The notes beneath the pieces were generated by a model that saw only the letters and a list, made by a program, of their open reading frames with translations, did not search any database and was not told where the DNA came from. The position numbers were made by a program, and so were the translations under genes. Positions 41,768 to 51,400 of a DNA stretch of 64,000 nucleotides are shown here, one piece after another; position 1 is the first letter of the stretch; each line of letters starts with the position of its first letter. The stretch covers positions 1 through 64,000 of the forward strand of contig CAJUGC010000002.1 in the NCBI GenBank assembly GCA_910585955.1, in the 5' to 3' direction. Origin of the DNA: an uncultured Christensenella sp. (GTDB lineage: Bacteria; Bacillota; Clostridia; Christensenellales; Pumilibacteraceae).

Positions 41768-43978
41768 TTATGCGCCGTCGAAGAGAAGCAAGTTTTCGGT
41801 AATGCTTTCGCTTAAAAAATCTTTTAAGGCGCTGTAACGCTTCTGGATATAATTGTTGTCCACCATGCGCTTTACCCAATATTCGGAACCGAGGAGCACG
41901 ACCATTTTTTTAGCGCGCGTAATTGCCGTATACAAAAGATTGCGCGTCATTATCATAGGACCGCCGCCGACTACGGGAACTATCACCGCGTCGAACTCCG
42001 ATCCTTGAGATTTGTGGACGGTTATCGCATAAGCGGGCGTAAGCTCTCGGCGCAGTTCCGCTCCGTATGTGGCTTCCCTGCCGTCCTCGAAACGCACGTC
42101 TATTTCGCCGCTGTCCTTTCTTACGTCGGTTATGAGTCCCAAGTCGCCGTTGAATACTCCCTTACCCTCCTCATAGCCGCACGAATAATTCTTCCATTCG
42201 AGACGATAGTTGTTCGCAACGTGCATGACTTTGTCGCCTGCGCGCCAAACCGAATGTTCGTCGCGAATCTCCCCTCCGCCTTTACGGGGATTTATTGCTT
42301 CGCGAAGCGCCTCGTTTAAGGAGTTCGTCCCGCAAGCTCCGTTCTTCATAGGACATAGAACCTGCACCTTATACGGTTCGCAACCGAGATATTTGGGCAC
42401 GCGTCTCGACGCCATTTCCACGACGGCTTCCGCAGTGCGAGCCGCGTCTTTATAGCCGCTGAAAAAGAAATCTCCGTCCTTCTGCTTCAAATCCGGCATT
42501 CGCCCCGAATTTATGAGATGAGCGTTTAGTACAATCAGGCTCTCTCCGTCCTGCCTGAAAATCGCGTCGAGCTTCACGGACGGAATTTCTCCGCTTAAAA
42601 GCATATCCGCAAGCACGTTGCCAGCACCGACGCTCGGGAGTTGGTCTTTGTCGCCGACGAAGATTACAGAAGCGTTCGGACGCAGACGCTTTAAAAGCAT
42701 ATCCGTAAGATATACGTCCATCATGGACACCTCGTCTACTATTACGACGTCGGCTCCGAGCGGACGATCGCTCCCCTCGCCGTCGTCGTTTGCAAAGGCA
42801 AGCGCGCGATGTATCGTGCTGGCGTCGCGCCCCGTGCTTTCGGACAGACGTTTTGCCGCTCTGCCCGTCGGAGCCATCAGCATCACTTTTTCGCCGCGGC
42901 GGGCGAATATACCTATTATGCACCTTACTATCGTCGTTTTACCTGTGCCCGGTCCGCCGGTAATGACGCATACGCCGCCGCGAGTCGCGAGTTTAACTGC
43001 ATCGATCTGCTTCTCGGCAAGTTTCACGCCGCTCGTTCGCTCGAATTCCTGTATATCGGAACTTACGTCCTCTACTATCGCATTCCGTCTTTCGAGAAGG
43101 CGCGTAAGAGCGACAGCCACGCCCTTTTCGGCGCGATATGTGCGCCTGAGCATGACGGCGCGTTCGCACGAAGAAAGTTCGACGCGCTTGATCGCTCCCT
43201 CTATTACGAGATCGTCTATTATCCCAGAAAGCCTGTCATCCGTCCCCGCTTCGAGCAGATCGAGACAGCATTTTATCAGCTCGTCCTCGGGAAGAAAGGT
43301 GTTGCCGCCTCCCTCGCAACTCTCTTTTAAAGTATAGATAAGACCCGCTCTGAGCCGAGGAGTTCCGCCCTCGTCGAAGCCGAGCTTTTTCGCTATCGCG
43401 TCGGCGCGTATAAATCCGACGCCGTCGACGTCTTCTATGAGTCTATACGGGTTCGAGCTTATGACGGATACGGTTTTTGCGCCGTACGCCGCATAAATCC
43501 TCATACATATCCCGAGCGTTATGCCGTGCGACTGCATGAACAGCATTGCGTCGTTCATGCTCTTCATCCCGACAAACCGCTCGCCTATCTCTCTTGCCTT
43601 TTCCCGCGATATGCCTTTGATTTCGGCAAGGCGCAACGGGTAGTTTTCCATTATATCGAATGTCTGCCTGCCGAATTTGTTAACAATCGTCATAGCAGTC
43701 TTTGGTCCTATGCCGCGAATTATGCCGCTGCCGAGATAGCGTATCATTCCGTCGATCTCGCTCGGCATACATACATGAGCTTCGACCGCCGAAAACTGAC
43801 GTCCGAAACGAGGATGGACGGTAAACTCTCCGCTCGCGGAAAGCCTCACGCCCTCTTTAAGGGGCGGAAAAACGCCTGCCGCTGTCACAGGCTCTCCGTC
43901 CACATCGAGCACAACGACGCTGTAACCGTTTTGATCGTTACGAAATCGTATTATTTCGACGTCGCCTTCTATTATCAC
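41768..43978 (-). CDS. recD2: RecD2-type ATP-dependent DNA helicase
   Basis: A 736-aa SF1B 5'-3' helicase; GTG start chosen because it overlaps the metK stop (GTGA). An ATG 48 bases further upstream lies inside metK. An N-terminal OB/HhH region is present (GIIRGIGPKTAMTIVNKFG). Walker A is GGPGTGKTT, motif II VIVDEVSMMD, motif III GDKDQLPSVGAGNVL, and motif VI ITVHKSQGSEFD and LLYTAITRAKK. Role: DNA repair and replication-fork maintenance in RecBC-lacking Firmicutes. Confidence 0.95.
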   Translation of the reverse strand: MIIEGDVEIIRFRNDQNGYSVVVLDVDGEPVTAAGVFPPLKEGVRLSASGEFTVHPRFGRQFSAVEAHVCMPSEIDGMIRYLGSGIIRGIGPKTAMTIVNKFGRQTFDIMENYPLRLAEIKGISREKAREIGERFVGMKSMNDAMLFMQSHGITLGICMRIYAAYGAKTVSVISSNPYRLIEDVDGVGFIRADAIAKKLGFDEGGTPRLRAGLIYTLKESCEGGGNTFLPEDELIKCCLDLLEAGTDDRLSGIIDDLVIEGAIKRVELSSCERAVMLRRTYRAEKGVAVALTRLLERRNAIVEDVSSDIQEFERTSGVKLAEKQIDAVKLATRGGVCVITGGPGTGKTTIVRCIIGIFARRGEKVMLMAPTGRAAKRLSESTGRDASTIHRALAFANDDGEGSDRPLGADVVIVDEVSMMDVYLTDMLLKRLRPNASVIFVGDKDQLPSVGAGNVLADMLLSGEIPSVKLDAIFRQDGESLIVLNAHLINSGRMPDLKQKDGDFFFSGYKDAARTAEAVVEMASRRVPKYLGCEPYKVQVLCPMKNGACGTNSLNEALREAINPRKGGGEIRDEHSVWRAGDKVMHVANNYRLEWKNYSCGYEEGKGVFNGDLGLITDVRKDSGEIDVRFEDGREATYGAELRRELTPAYAITVHKSQGSEFDAVIVPVVGGGPMIMTRNLLYTAITRAKKMVVLLGSEYWVKRMVDNNYIQKRYSALKDFLSESITENLLLFDGA

Positions 43979-45156
43979 TTGCCTATTGCCGCCTTGAGCT
44001 TTTCGGCTCTGTCCGTTCTTTCCCAAGAAAGCTTGTCCTTGCCGAAGTGTCCGTAATTCGTCGTCTCGGCGTAAACAGGTCTGTCAAGCCCGAGCTGTTC
44101 TATTATGGCCGCCGGACGGAAATCAAAAACCTTGCCGAGTGCCGACACGATCTCTCCCTCCGAATACTCGGACGTGCCGAACGTATCTATGCAAAGCGAT
44201 ACGGGCGCGGCTTTGCCAATCGCGTAGGCGACCTGAAGCTGCACTCTGTCGGCAATGCCCGCCGCAACTATATTTTTGCAGACGTAACGCGCGTAGTAGC
44301 AAGCGCTTCTGTCCACCTTCGTCGGATCTTTACCCGAAAAGCTGCCGCCTCCGTGCGGACACATTCCGCCGTAAGTATCGACTATTATCTTTCTGCCGGT
44401 AAGCCCCGTGTCTCCATGCGGTCCGCCGATAACAAAGCGTCCCGACGGGTTGACGAAATATTTTGTTTCTTTGTTTAAAAATTTTGCGGGGATTACGGCG
44501 CGGATAACTTTTTCCGTTATCTCTTTTTCGAGCGCGCTCTGCGTTACGTTTTCGTCGTGCTGAGCCGAAACGACTACGGTGTCCACATACACCGGAACGA
44601 AACCGTCGTATGCAACCGTGACCTGCGCCTTACCGTCGGGGCGAAGCCCCTTTATCTCGCCGTTCTTGCGCGCCTCCGAAAGACGCTTCGTTAAGGCGTG
44701 CGCGAGAACTATCGGAAGAGGCATAAGCGACGGCGTTTCGTTGCAGGCAAAACCGAACATCATTCCCTGATCGCCGGCGCCCGTCTCGTCGTACCTATCC
44801 GAGCCGCCGCCGCGCCGTTCGAGCGCCGTCGTTACACCCGCCGAGATGTCTTTCGACTGCTCGTCAATCGCCGTGAGCACCGCGCAAGTCTCGCCGTCGA
44901 AACCGTAACGCGCGTCCGTATAGCCAATCTCCTTGACGACCTTGCGCACGAGATTGGGTATATCGATATATGTTTCGGTAGTAAACTCGCCCATGACCAT
45001 GACTACGCCCGTCGTAGCGCAGACTTCGCAAGCTATCCTGCTTTTGGGATCGTCTTCGAGCGCCTTATCGAGAAGGGTGTCGGCGATGAGATCGCACACC
45101 TTGTCGGGATGACCTTCCGTGACGCTTTCGCTTGTAAACAGTCTGTGGTTTTTCAT
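43975..45156 (-). CDS. metK: S-adenosylmethionine synthetase
   Basis: A 393-aa enzyme: Met + ATP gives SAM + PPi + Pi. Signatures SESVTEGHPDKVCDLIAD, GAGDQGMMFGFACNE and GGGSFSGKDPTKVDRS are intact, as is the C-terminal FGKDKLSWERTD. The GGAGA site is 6 bases upstream. No SAM riboswitch fits in the ~40-base leader. It is translationally coupled to recD2. Confidence 0.98.
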   Translation of the reverse strand: MKNHRLFTSESVTEGHPDKVCDLIADTLLDKALEDDPKSRIACEVCATTGVVMVMGEFTTETYIDIPNLVRKVVKEIGYTDARYGFDGETCAVLTAIDEQSKDISAGVTTALERRGGGSDRYDETGAGDQGMMFGFACNETPSLMPLPIVLAHALTKRLSEARKNGEIKGLRPDGKAQVTVAYDGFVPVYVDTVVVSAQHDENVTQSALEKEITEKVIRAVIPAKFLNKETKYFVNPSGRFVIGGPHGDTGLTGRKIIVDTYGGMCPHGGGSFSGKDPTKVDRSACYYARYVCKNIVAAGIADRVQLQVAYAIGKAAPVSLCIDTFGTSEYSEGEIVSALGKVFDFRPAAIIEQLGLDRPVYAETTNYGHFGKDKLSWERTDRAEKLKAAIGK

Positions 45157-45194
45157 GACTTATCTCCTTGTAACGCGACTCGTAATCTTATAAT

Positions 45195-45223
45195 AATATA
45201 CACTAAGGACGGCTTTAAGTCAA
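45195..45223 (-). promoter_or_regulatory. metK promoter
   Basis: On the minus strand TTGACT (45218-45223), 17 bases, TATATT (45195-45200). Confidence 0.85.
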
Positions 45224-45233
45224 GCAATTTGCC

Positions 45234-45263
45234 TTGACACAAGAGAGCCGTTTATGGTATAGT
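45234..45263 (+). promoter_or_regulatory. promoter of the DUF2188 gene
   Basis: TTGACA (45234-45239), 18 bases, TATAGT (45258-45263). It is back-to-back with the metK promoter. Confidence 0.85.
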
Positions 45264-45303
45264 AATATAATAAACAAAACGCGCTTCAAAGGAGAAAAAC
45301 GCA

Positions 45304-45906
45304 ATGTTATCTATCATAAACGAAAAGCTGAACTCTCTTCTCGCCGACTATGCGGACTTGCTCGCGATCGTCTGCGTCGCTCTTTTTGCAGTGCTTGTGA
45401 TCGCCGTCGTACTTTCCGTAAAGAGAGCGGGAAAATTGAAACAAAAGAACTCCGAACTGTCTAAACGGCTTGCGGCGACCGAAACCGAACTTGTGGAAAC
45501 TGCTCGAGCAAATGTGCAATCCCCCGTCCCTAAGGAAAAAGAGACGACTCCCGAGGAAAAAAATGAAAAAACTGCCCCCGTATCCGATAAAAAAGAGCCG
45601 AGAAGGCCCGAAGAGCCGGACGACGGCGTAGAAGAAATACCCATAGGAGAAATAGGCGCGGAAAGCTCGCCCGAGGAAAAACCCGAGGACGCAAAGCCCA
45701 AGAGAGTAAATGTCGCCGCCCCGAGGTACATAGTCAAGTACGACAGCAAAACGCACGAGTGGATCGTCCTGAAGGCGGGCAACACGCGCGCTACAAGGCG
45801 AGTAAAGACAAAGCAGGAAGCGCTTGCAATCGCAAAGGAACTGTCGAAAAACAGCGACGCTTCCCTTGTCGTCCATAAAAAAGACGGCAAGTTTCAAAAA
45901 CAGTAA
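45304..45906 (+). CDS. membrane-anchored DUF2188 protein
   Basis: A 200-aa protein. A membrane helix spans about 17-41 (LLAIVCVALFAVLVIAVVLSV). A coiled/charged Glu-Lys-Pro-rich linker covers about 45-140. The C-terminal ~60 residues (YIVKYDSKTHEWIVLKAGNTRATRRVKTKQEALAIAKELSKN) match the DUF2188 domain. AAAGGAG precedes the ATG. Function unknown; the topology places the domain in the cytoplasm or at the membrane face. Confidence 0.8.
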   Translation: MLSIINEKLNSLLADYADLLAIVCVALFAVLVIAVVLSVKRAGKLKQKNSELSKRLAATETELVETARANVQSPVPKEKETTPEEKNEKTAPVSDKKEPRRPEEPDDGVEEIPIGEIGAESSPEEKPEDAKPKRVNVAAPRYIVKYDSKTHEWIVLKAGNTRATRRVKTKQEALAIAKELSKNSDASLVVHKKDGKFQKQ

Positions 45907-45939
45907 CTCATTTACTCACTATACATTCGACAAAAAAGA

Positions 45940-45981
45940 AAAACAAACAGACGGGCAAAAAGCTGCTCGCCTGTTTGTTTT
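45940..45981 (+). terminator. terminator after the DUF2188 gene
   Basis: AAACAAACAG/CTGTTTGTTT with inner G-C pairing and a T-rich end. Confidence 0.8.
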
Positions 45982-46047
45982 GAAAAATAAATTATGGTAT
46001 GGGCTTATTTATTTTGCCGTATCGAGTCTTACGCTCTTTACTAATCG

Positions 46048-46149
46048 TCACTGCGCTTCGAGAAGAACATATACGACGGCAAATACGGAAGCGGCGACCG
46101 TGATAAGCAAGAACAACAAGGTTATGAAACTTAGAATTCTGTTTTTCAC
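46048..46149 (-). CDS. 33-aa single-span membrane protein
   Basis: GTG at 46149 opens VKNRILSFITLLFLLITVAA and continues as a hydrophobic helix to YVLLEAQ, stop TGA at 46048. A GAAGGA site lies 5 bases upstream, and a strong promoter with a palindrome in its spacer is at 46187-46215. Divergence from the XRE gene with shared operator-like sequence suggests it is a real, repressed small gene. No family is known to me. Confidence 0.55.
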   Translation of the reverse strand: MKNRILSFITLLFLLITVAASVFAVVYVLLEAQ

Positions 46150-46186
46150 GACTGTCCTTCCCGAATAATAATATCACTATAGGATA

Positions 46187-46215
46187 ATTATATCAGTAGA
46201 AATCTACTTTGTCAA
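46187..46215 (-). promoter_or_regulatory. promoter with operator-like palindrome
   Basis: On the minus strand TTGACA (46210-46215), 17 bases, TATAAT (46187-46192). The spacer contains the palindrome AGTAGAAATCTACT (46195-46208). A related AGTAGTTTTTTACT lies at 46224-46237 before the XRE gene. Confidence 0.8.
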
Positions 46216-46242
46216 GCAAATTAAGTAGTTTTTTACTAACAT

Positions 46243-46452
46243 ATGATTATGAGCGCATTTTCCGAAACATTAAAAGAGCTTAGAGCGGATAGCGGAATAT
46301 CGCAAGCCGCTCTTGCGAAAGCTATCGGCGTGACGCAAAAAGCGATAGACTTTTGGGAAAAAGATATAAACGAGCCGAAGGCGAGCTATGTCGTTGCGCT
46401 TGCCAAATTTTTCGATGTGTCGAGCGATTTTCTTCTCGGCATGGAAGAATAA
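46243..46452 (+). CDS. XRE-family HTH regulator
   Basis: A 67-69-aa protein (ATG at 46243 or 46249). The HTH is complete (LKELRADSGISQAALAKAIGVTQKAIDFWEKDINEPKASYVVALAKFF). It is small, with no effector domain. A possible TTGTCA-N17-TTTACT promoter would start transcription at the ATG, giving a leaderless message. The operator-like palindromes on both sides of the divergent promoters suggest autoregulation. Confidence 0.9.
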   Translation: MIMSAFSETLKELRADSGISQAALAKAIGVTQKAIDFWEKDINEPKASYVVALAKFFDVSSDFLLGMEE

Positions 46453-46520
46453 CCGAAGTTCGGCAAATATCGACAATATTTCTCAAGCTATTTCCGCAGA
46501 AACGAACATAAGCCTATTGT

Positions 46521-46775
46521 ATGGAATATCTCGAAACAGCCGTATGCTTTCTGCTCGGCGGCGGGCTTATAGCGCTCGCCGGATTTGTTTTCAACTTAAA
46601 GACTAAGGGACTATTTCGCCTTCTCGTCAACACTCTTGCGGGCGGAATACTGCTTGTAGTGCTGTCTCTTACCGGACTTTTAAACCTTGCCTTGAACCCG
46701 TTTAACGCACTGCTGACGGGAGTACTCGGCATATTCGGTCCCGTCATAATAATAGTCGTCACCTTCTTCCTATAG
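46521..46775 (+). CDS. BofA-like membrane protein
   Basis: An 84-aa protein with two or three hydrophobic segments (CFLLGGGLIALAGFVF, LLVNTLAGGILLVVLSLTG, NALLTGVLGIFGPVIIIVVTFF). The LLVN...GG and LNPFNALLTGVLGIFGP pattern matches the BofA/SigK inhibitor family. In Bacillus BofA holds back pro-sigma-K processing; here it supports a sporulating ancestry. The ribosome site is weak. Confidence 0.75.
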   Translation: MEYLETAVCFLLGGGLIALAGFVFNLKTKGLFRLLVNTLAGGILLVVLSLTGLLNLALNPFNALLTGVLGIFGPVIIIVVTFFL

Positions 46776-46811
46776 AAATTCGGCTTGCAAGCCCATATCC
46801 GCCGCAGTTTA

Positions 46812-46840
46812 CTTGACTTGCGACGGCAAATATTTTATAC
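46812..46840 (+). promoter_or_regulatory. proS promoter
   Basis: TTGACT (46812-46817), 17 bases, TATACT (46835-46840). Confidence 0.85.
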
Positions 46841-46878
46841 TCTATAAAGTAAAACTTGCGCTTTATAAGGAGTTTTTT

Positions 46879-48321
46879 ATGGCTAAGGACAAAGAGTTTG
46901 TCAGAGAGATTGCCGACATCAAAGAGGATTTCCCCCGCTGGTATACCGACGTCGTTTTAAAGACAGAGCTGGTCGATTACGGTCCGGTAAAAGGGACTAT
47001 GGTAATCCGTCCGTACGGATATGCGATCTGGGAAAACATACAACAGGGACTTGACAAGCGTTTCAAAGCCACGGGGCACAAAAACGCTTATTTTCCCATG
47101 CTTATCCCCTACAGCTTTCTCACAAAGGAAGCCGAACATGTGGAAGGCTTTGCTCCCGAGGTCGCAGTCGTGACTCATGCGGGCGGCGAGGAACTTGCCG
47201 AAAAGCTCGTCATTCGTCCGACATCCGAAACCATATTCTGCGAAATGTACTCGAAGTGGGTCAACTCCTACCGCGATCTTCCCATGCTGCTTAATCAGTG
47301 GGCAAACGTGCTGCGTTGGGAAAAAACGACGCGCCCCTTTCTTCGCACGAGCGAGTTCCTCTGGCAGGAAGGTCACACTTTGCACGCTACCTCGGAAGAA
47401 GCCGAAGAAGAGACGCTTAAAATGCTGCACGTCTACGAAGAATTTGTAAGAAACGAACTTGCAATGCCCGTACTCATCGGTAAAAAATCGGAAAAAGAAA
47501 AGTTTGCCGGCGGCGTCGCCACCTACTCCATGGAAGCTATGATGCTTGACGGAAAGAGTCTGCAGGCGGGCACGACGCACTTCTTCGGACAGAACTTCAC
47601 TAAACCTTTTAATATCCGTTTCCTCGACAAGGACGGCACGCACAAGTATCCGTACCAAACGAGTTGGGGCGTATCGACGAGACTTATAGGCGCTTTAATC
47701 ATGGCGCACGGAGACGAGCGCGGTCTCTGCCTTCCCCCGAGAGTCGCGCCCGTTCAAATAGTCATTATTCCCATCGCGCAGAAGAAAGCCGGCGTACTCG
47801 AAAAGTGTTTCGAGCTGAGAGACAAATTGCTCGCCGCCGGTATTCGCGCAGAAGTGGACGACACCGACAATTCGCCGGGTTGGAAGTTCAATCAATGGGA
47901 AATGAAGGGCGTGCCCTGCCGCTACGAGCTCGGACCGCGCGACATCGAAAACGGCGTAGTAACCGTTTCCCGCAGAGACGGCGGCGAGGACAAATTTACG
48001 GTTTCTCTCGAAGAAGCGATCGGCGGCGCAAAAGCTCTCTTAGACAAAATACACGATTATATGTACGACAAAGCGTACAAGTTCATGCACGAACACATCA
48101 GAAAGGTCGAAAACATGGACGAGTTGCGCGACGCTGTAAACACCGGCAATTTCGCGCTCGCGCATTGGTGCGGCGATACGGCGTGCGAGGACGCGATAAA
48201 AAACGATATGCAGGCAACAAGCCGCAATATGCCGTTCGACCAGACAGGCGCGGAGGACGGCAAATGCGTATGCTGCGGCAAGAAATCGAAACATCTCATC
48301 TATTTCGGAAAAGCGTATTAG
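46879..48321 (+). CDS. proS: prolyl-tRNA synthetase, archaeal/eukaryotic type
   Basis: A 480-aa class II synthetase; start MAKDKEF set by AAGGAG. The motifs RPTSETIFCEMYSKW and the LRTSEFLWQEGHTLHAT stretch are present. A C-terminal zinc-binding extension (CVCCGKKSKHLIYFGKAY) ends in Tyr. No YbaK-like editing insertion is present, which separates it from the ~570-aa bacterial form. Type-3 ProRS of this kind occurs in many Clostridia. It is monocistronic with a strong terminator. Confidence 0.96.
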   Translation: MAKDKEFVREIADIKEDFPRWYTDVVLKTELVDYGPVKGTMVIRPYGYAIWENIQQGLDKRFKATGHKNAYFPMLIPYSFLTKEAEHVEGFAPEVAVVTHAGGEELAEKLVIRPTSETIFCEMYSKWVNSYRDLPMLLNQWANVLRWEKTTRPFLRTSEFLWQEGHTLHATSEEAEEETLKMLHVYEEFVRNELAMPVLIGKKSEKEKFAGGVATYSMEAMMLDGKSLQAGTTHFFGQNFTKPFNIRFLDKDGTHKYPYQTSWGVSTRLIGALIMAHGDERGLCLPPRVAPVQIVIIPIAQKKAGVLEKCFELRDKLLAAGIRAEVDDTDNSPGWKFNQWEMKGVPCRYELGPRDIENGVVTVSRRDGGEDKFTVSLEEAIGGAKALLDKIHDYMYDKAYKFMHEHIRKVENMDELRDAVNTGNFALAHWCGDTACEDAIKNDMQATSRNMPFDQTGAEDGKCVCCGKKSKHLIYFGKAY

Positions 48322-48375
48322 ATTAGAAGATCGCCCTGCTTTCTTAAAAAAAGCAGGCAAAAACAAGTTAACACC

Positions 48376-48416
48376 AAAAGTCGGAGCTCCGCAAAATGCG
48401 CAGCTCCGACTTTTTT
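48376..48416. terminator. terminator between proS and the lipoprotein gene
   Basis: AAGTCGGAGCT/AGCTCCGACTT plus GCG/CGC, then six T. It works in both directions. Confidence 0.9.
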
Positions 48417-48458
48417 ACGGCGAATTATTATACCGTCGGTTTTTCCGACAACATTCCG

Positions 48459-51400
48459 TCATTCTTCCGTACGGTTATAGGTTATTTCCTCACTCTCGGA
48501 TATAATCGTGTACGAAGGGAATTTATCCTTCCAGTCTTCAATGTATTCGTCGGGAACGACAATAGTCACGCTTGTATTCAGAGCGCTTATCACATAAAAA
48601 GAATTTTGCGGTATCGCCGAACCGAAGCGCACCTTTTTAAGATTTCTGCAACCGCTCAACGAATAAGATTTCAATTCGGTCGGTCCGCCTATCAAATTTA
48701 TTTCTTCCAACATAGCGCAATTGTTGAACGCAGAATCGGGCAGAGGATTCGACCCCGTCACGGTCACTCTTTTGAGCGTACTTGGAATATAGTAATACCA
48801 GCCGCTCATCTGAGATGTCATACCGCTGAAATCGTCCGTGCTTCCTTCCGTACTCTTCATACCGAATATCGCGCCCAAAACATTATCGTATTTATATACA
48901 GTTTGGACTCTTTTTCCTATAAAAGGAACCGACAGCTCCTCCAACGGGCAACCGAAGAACGAGGATACGCCGATATATTCGACGCTGTTCGGAACGGTCA
49001 CGGAAGTCAGCTTCGTATTATAGAAAGCACAATCTCCGACGCTGCCCAATCCGTCGCCGAACGAGATCTCCGTCAGCAACGTACAATTATAAAACGCATA
49101 CGAGCCCACGCCTACAAGCGGCAATGTCGGGAACGTCGTAAGTTGCGTACAATCGTAGAACGCATACTGCCCGACTCTCGTCACGGTTTCCAGACCCGAT
49201 ACGGAAGTAAGATTCGTGCAGCCGCCGAAGGCATATTCGTTTAAAGTAACGGTTCCGTCGGCTAAAACCACTTCGTCCAACATACGGCAATTTCGGAACG
49301 CACTGCCGGGCACGGTGTTTACGTTTGTCACCGTCACCTTTTTCAACGTAGTCGGTATATAGTACCAATAATATTTGGATTGATAAGGTTCGACATATTG
49401 ACGAATCGCACCTTCCACGCTATTCGTCGTAGTTTTCATCACAAAACCGAATATATAGCCGAATGTTCCCTCATACGCCTCGGCAACCGAACTTTTACCA
49501 ATGAACGGCAACGTCATTTCAGTAAGCGGACAACCTCGGAACGCACCGACTTCTATTTGAGTCACGCTGCTTGGCACAACGACTTTGGTTAGGCGCATAT
49601 CTTTAAAGGCGTTTGTCTTTATTTTTCGGACGGGCTTCAAATCGATGATCGCCGGGATTTCCAATTCCGTCAATCCGACGTCGGAAAGTCCGGTGATCTC
49701 CGCTACGGTTCCGACGGTGTATGTCAGACTGCGTTTATCCGTGCCTTTTACCCAATAAGCATACAGGTTAGTATTGCCCTCGAAAGACCAAACATCCGAA
49801 TCGGGCGACGCTATGCCGTTGTTTTTCAATTGCGTTCCGCCGCCGTCGATCTGAGTGAACCAGCCTTCGAAAGACCACCCCGTCTTATAAGGCTCGGGCA
49901 AAGACACGTTTACTGCGGAGTTATAAACAAAGTCGAGTTTCGTCGTCTCGTTGCCGCTTGTCGCTCCCTCGTATTCAAACGTCACTTCCGCAGACCATTT
50001 CGCATACAAAGTGATGCCGTAAGACACTTTGCAAATCGAATCCTCTTCATACCTATTCCCCGCGCCCGCCTTTGACGTGAACCAACCGCCGAACACATTG
50101 CCGTTTTTTTCGGGAACGGGCAGTTGTCCGAGCGGAGAATCGTAAACGTATATCTTTGACTTTTCCGCGCAAATTCCGCCTTGCGGATCGAAACGGAAAA
50201 CGATTTCGTTTGCCGTCCATCTCGCCGTCAACGTGAATGCGGAATTTTTATATATCTTCGTAGTATCTCGGACTATGTTTCCGTCTTCGTCGTACCAACC
50301 GTCAAACGTATAACCCGTGCGCGACGTCGTAGGCAAATTTAGGCAATTGCCGCGTATTACGGTAGCGTCTTTCACATCCCTTCCGCCTGCCTCGTCATAC
50401 ACGACGTTCAATCTCCACGCCGCATACAGCGTGATTCCACTGCTTTTCGGATAAGAATACGTCGAGTACTCTTCGCCGTTTCCGCCCGATTCCGTATACC
50501 AGCCAACAAAATCGGCGTCGTCGCAGACAGGATCGGGAAGTAATTCGACCAGGTATTGAGCCACGCTGTAAATTGCCGAAATCTCTGTTTTGTACACTGT
50601 TCCGAGCCCGTCGGTGTCAAGAGTGATTTTCGTCATCCATTTGGCGTAGAGCGTTCTGTTTTCCGCCGAAGAATACAAAGTCTCTTCGGTATATGGTTCA
50701 AAAAAATTATACTGCTCGCACCAGCCGCCGAACTCGAAGCCCTCTCTCGTCGGCGTAGGCAACTCGCCCACCGCCTCTTTATATTTCACGCTCTTAAATT
50801 CGGTATCGCAAGTCCCGCCCATTGCATTGAAATAAACAGTGTAAGTTTTAGGCGCATACTTGGCATACAGCGATATACTTTGCGTGACTGTCGCAGAGAA
50901 ATCCCACTCCTGCGTCAAATCCTCGTCGGAACACCAGCAGACGAAATCATAACCCGTCTTTTGCGGATTTCTCGGTGCATTTACCTTGTAACCGCTGTAG
51001 ACATAGCTTTGCCAGCTCTCACCCTTGTCGTTGTGCGTAACAAACGTCACGATATTTCTGTTCGCATTCCATTTCGCATACAGAACGGTATCCTTCAATA
51101 CTCTGTCGGTATCGAAATCCCAAACATTTGTATAGTCTTTGTCTTTATACCAGCCCTCAAAAGTATATCCCTCTCTTTCGGGGTAGCGCGGTTCGGGGAA
51201 CATTTCGCCCCTTTTGACCGATACGTCCTCTATATCGCTACCGCCGACGGAATCGAAAGTCACGGTATAGGACGGAGACACGGCTGTCCGAGAGTAGTAT
51301 TCGAAGCCGTAGGTCACGACAAAAGCGCCCACCTGCTGACGAATGCCCAAGGTAAATATTCCGTTTGAAAGTTTTATATAATTGAAAGCAAGCGAAACGG

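Noticed and set aside
45157..45233. SAM riboswitch upstream of metK
   Set aside because: The transcribed leader is about 40 bases, too short, and no SAM-aptamer core is visible.
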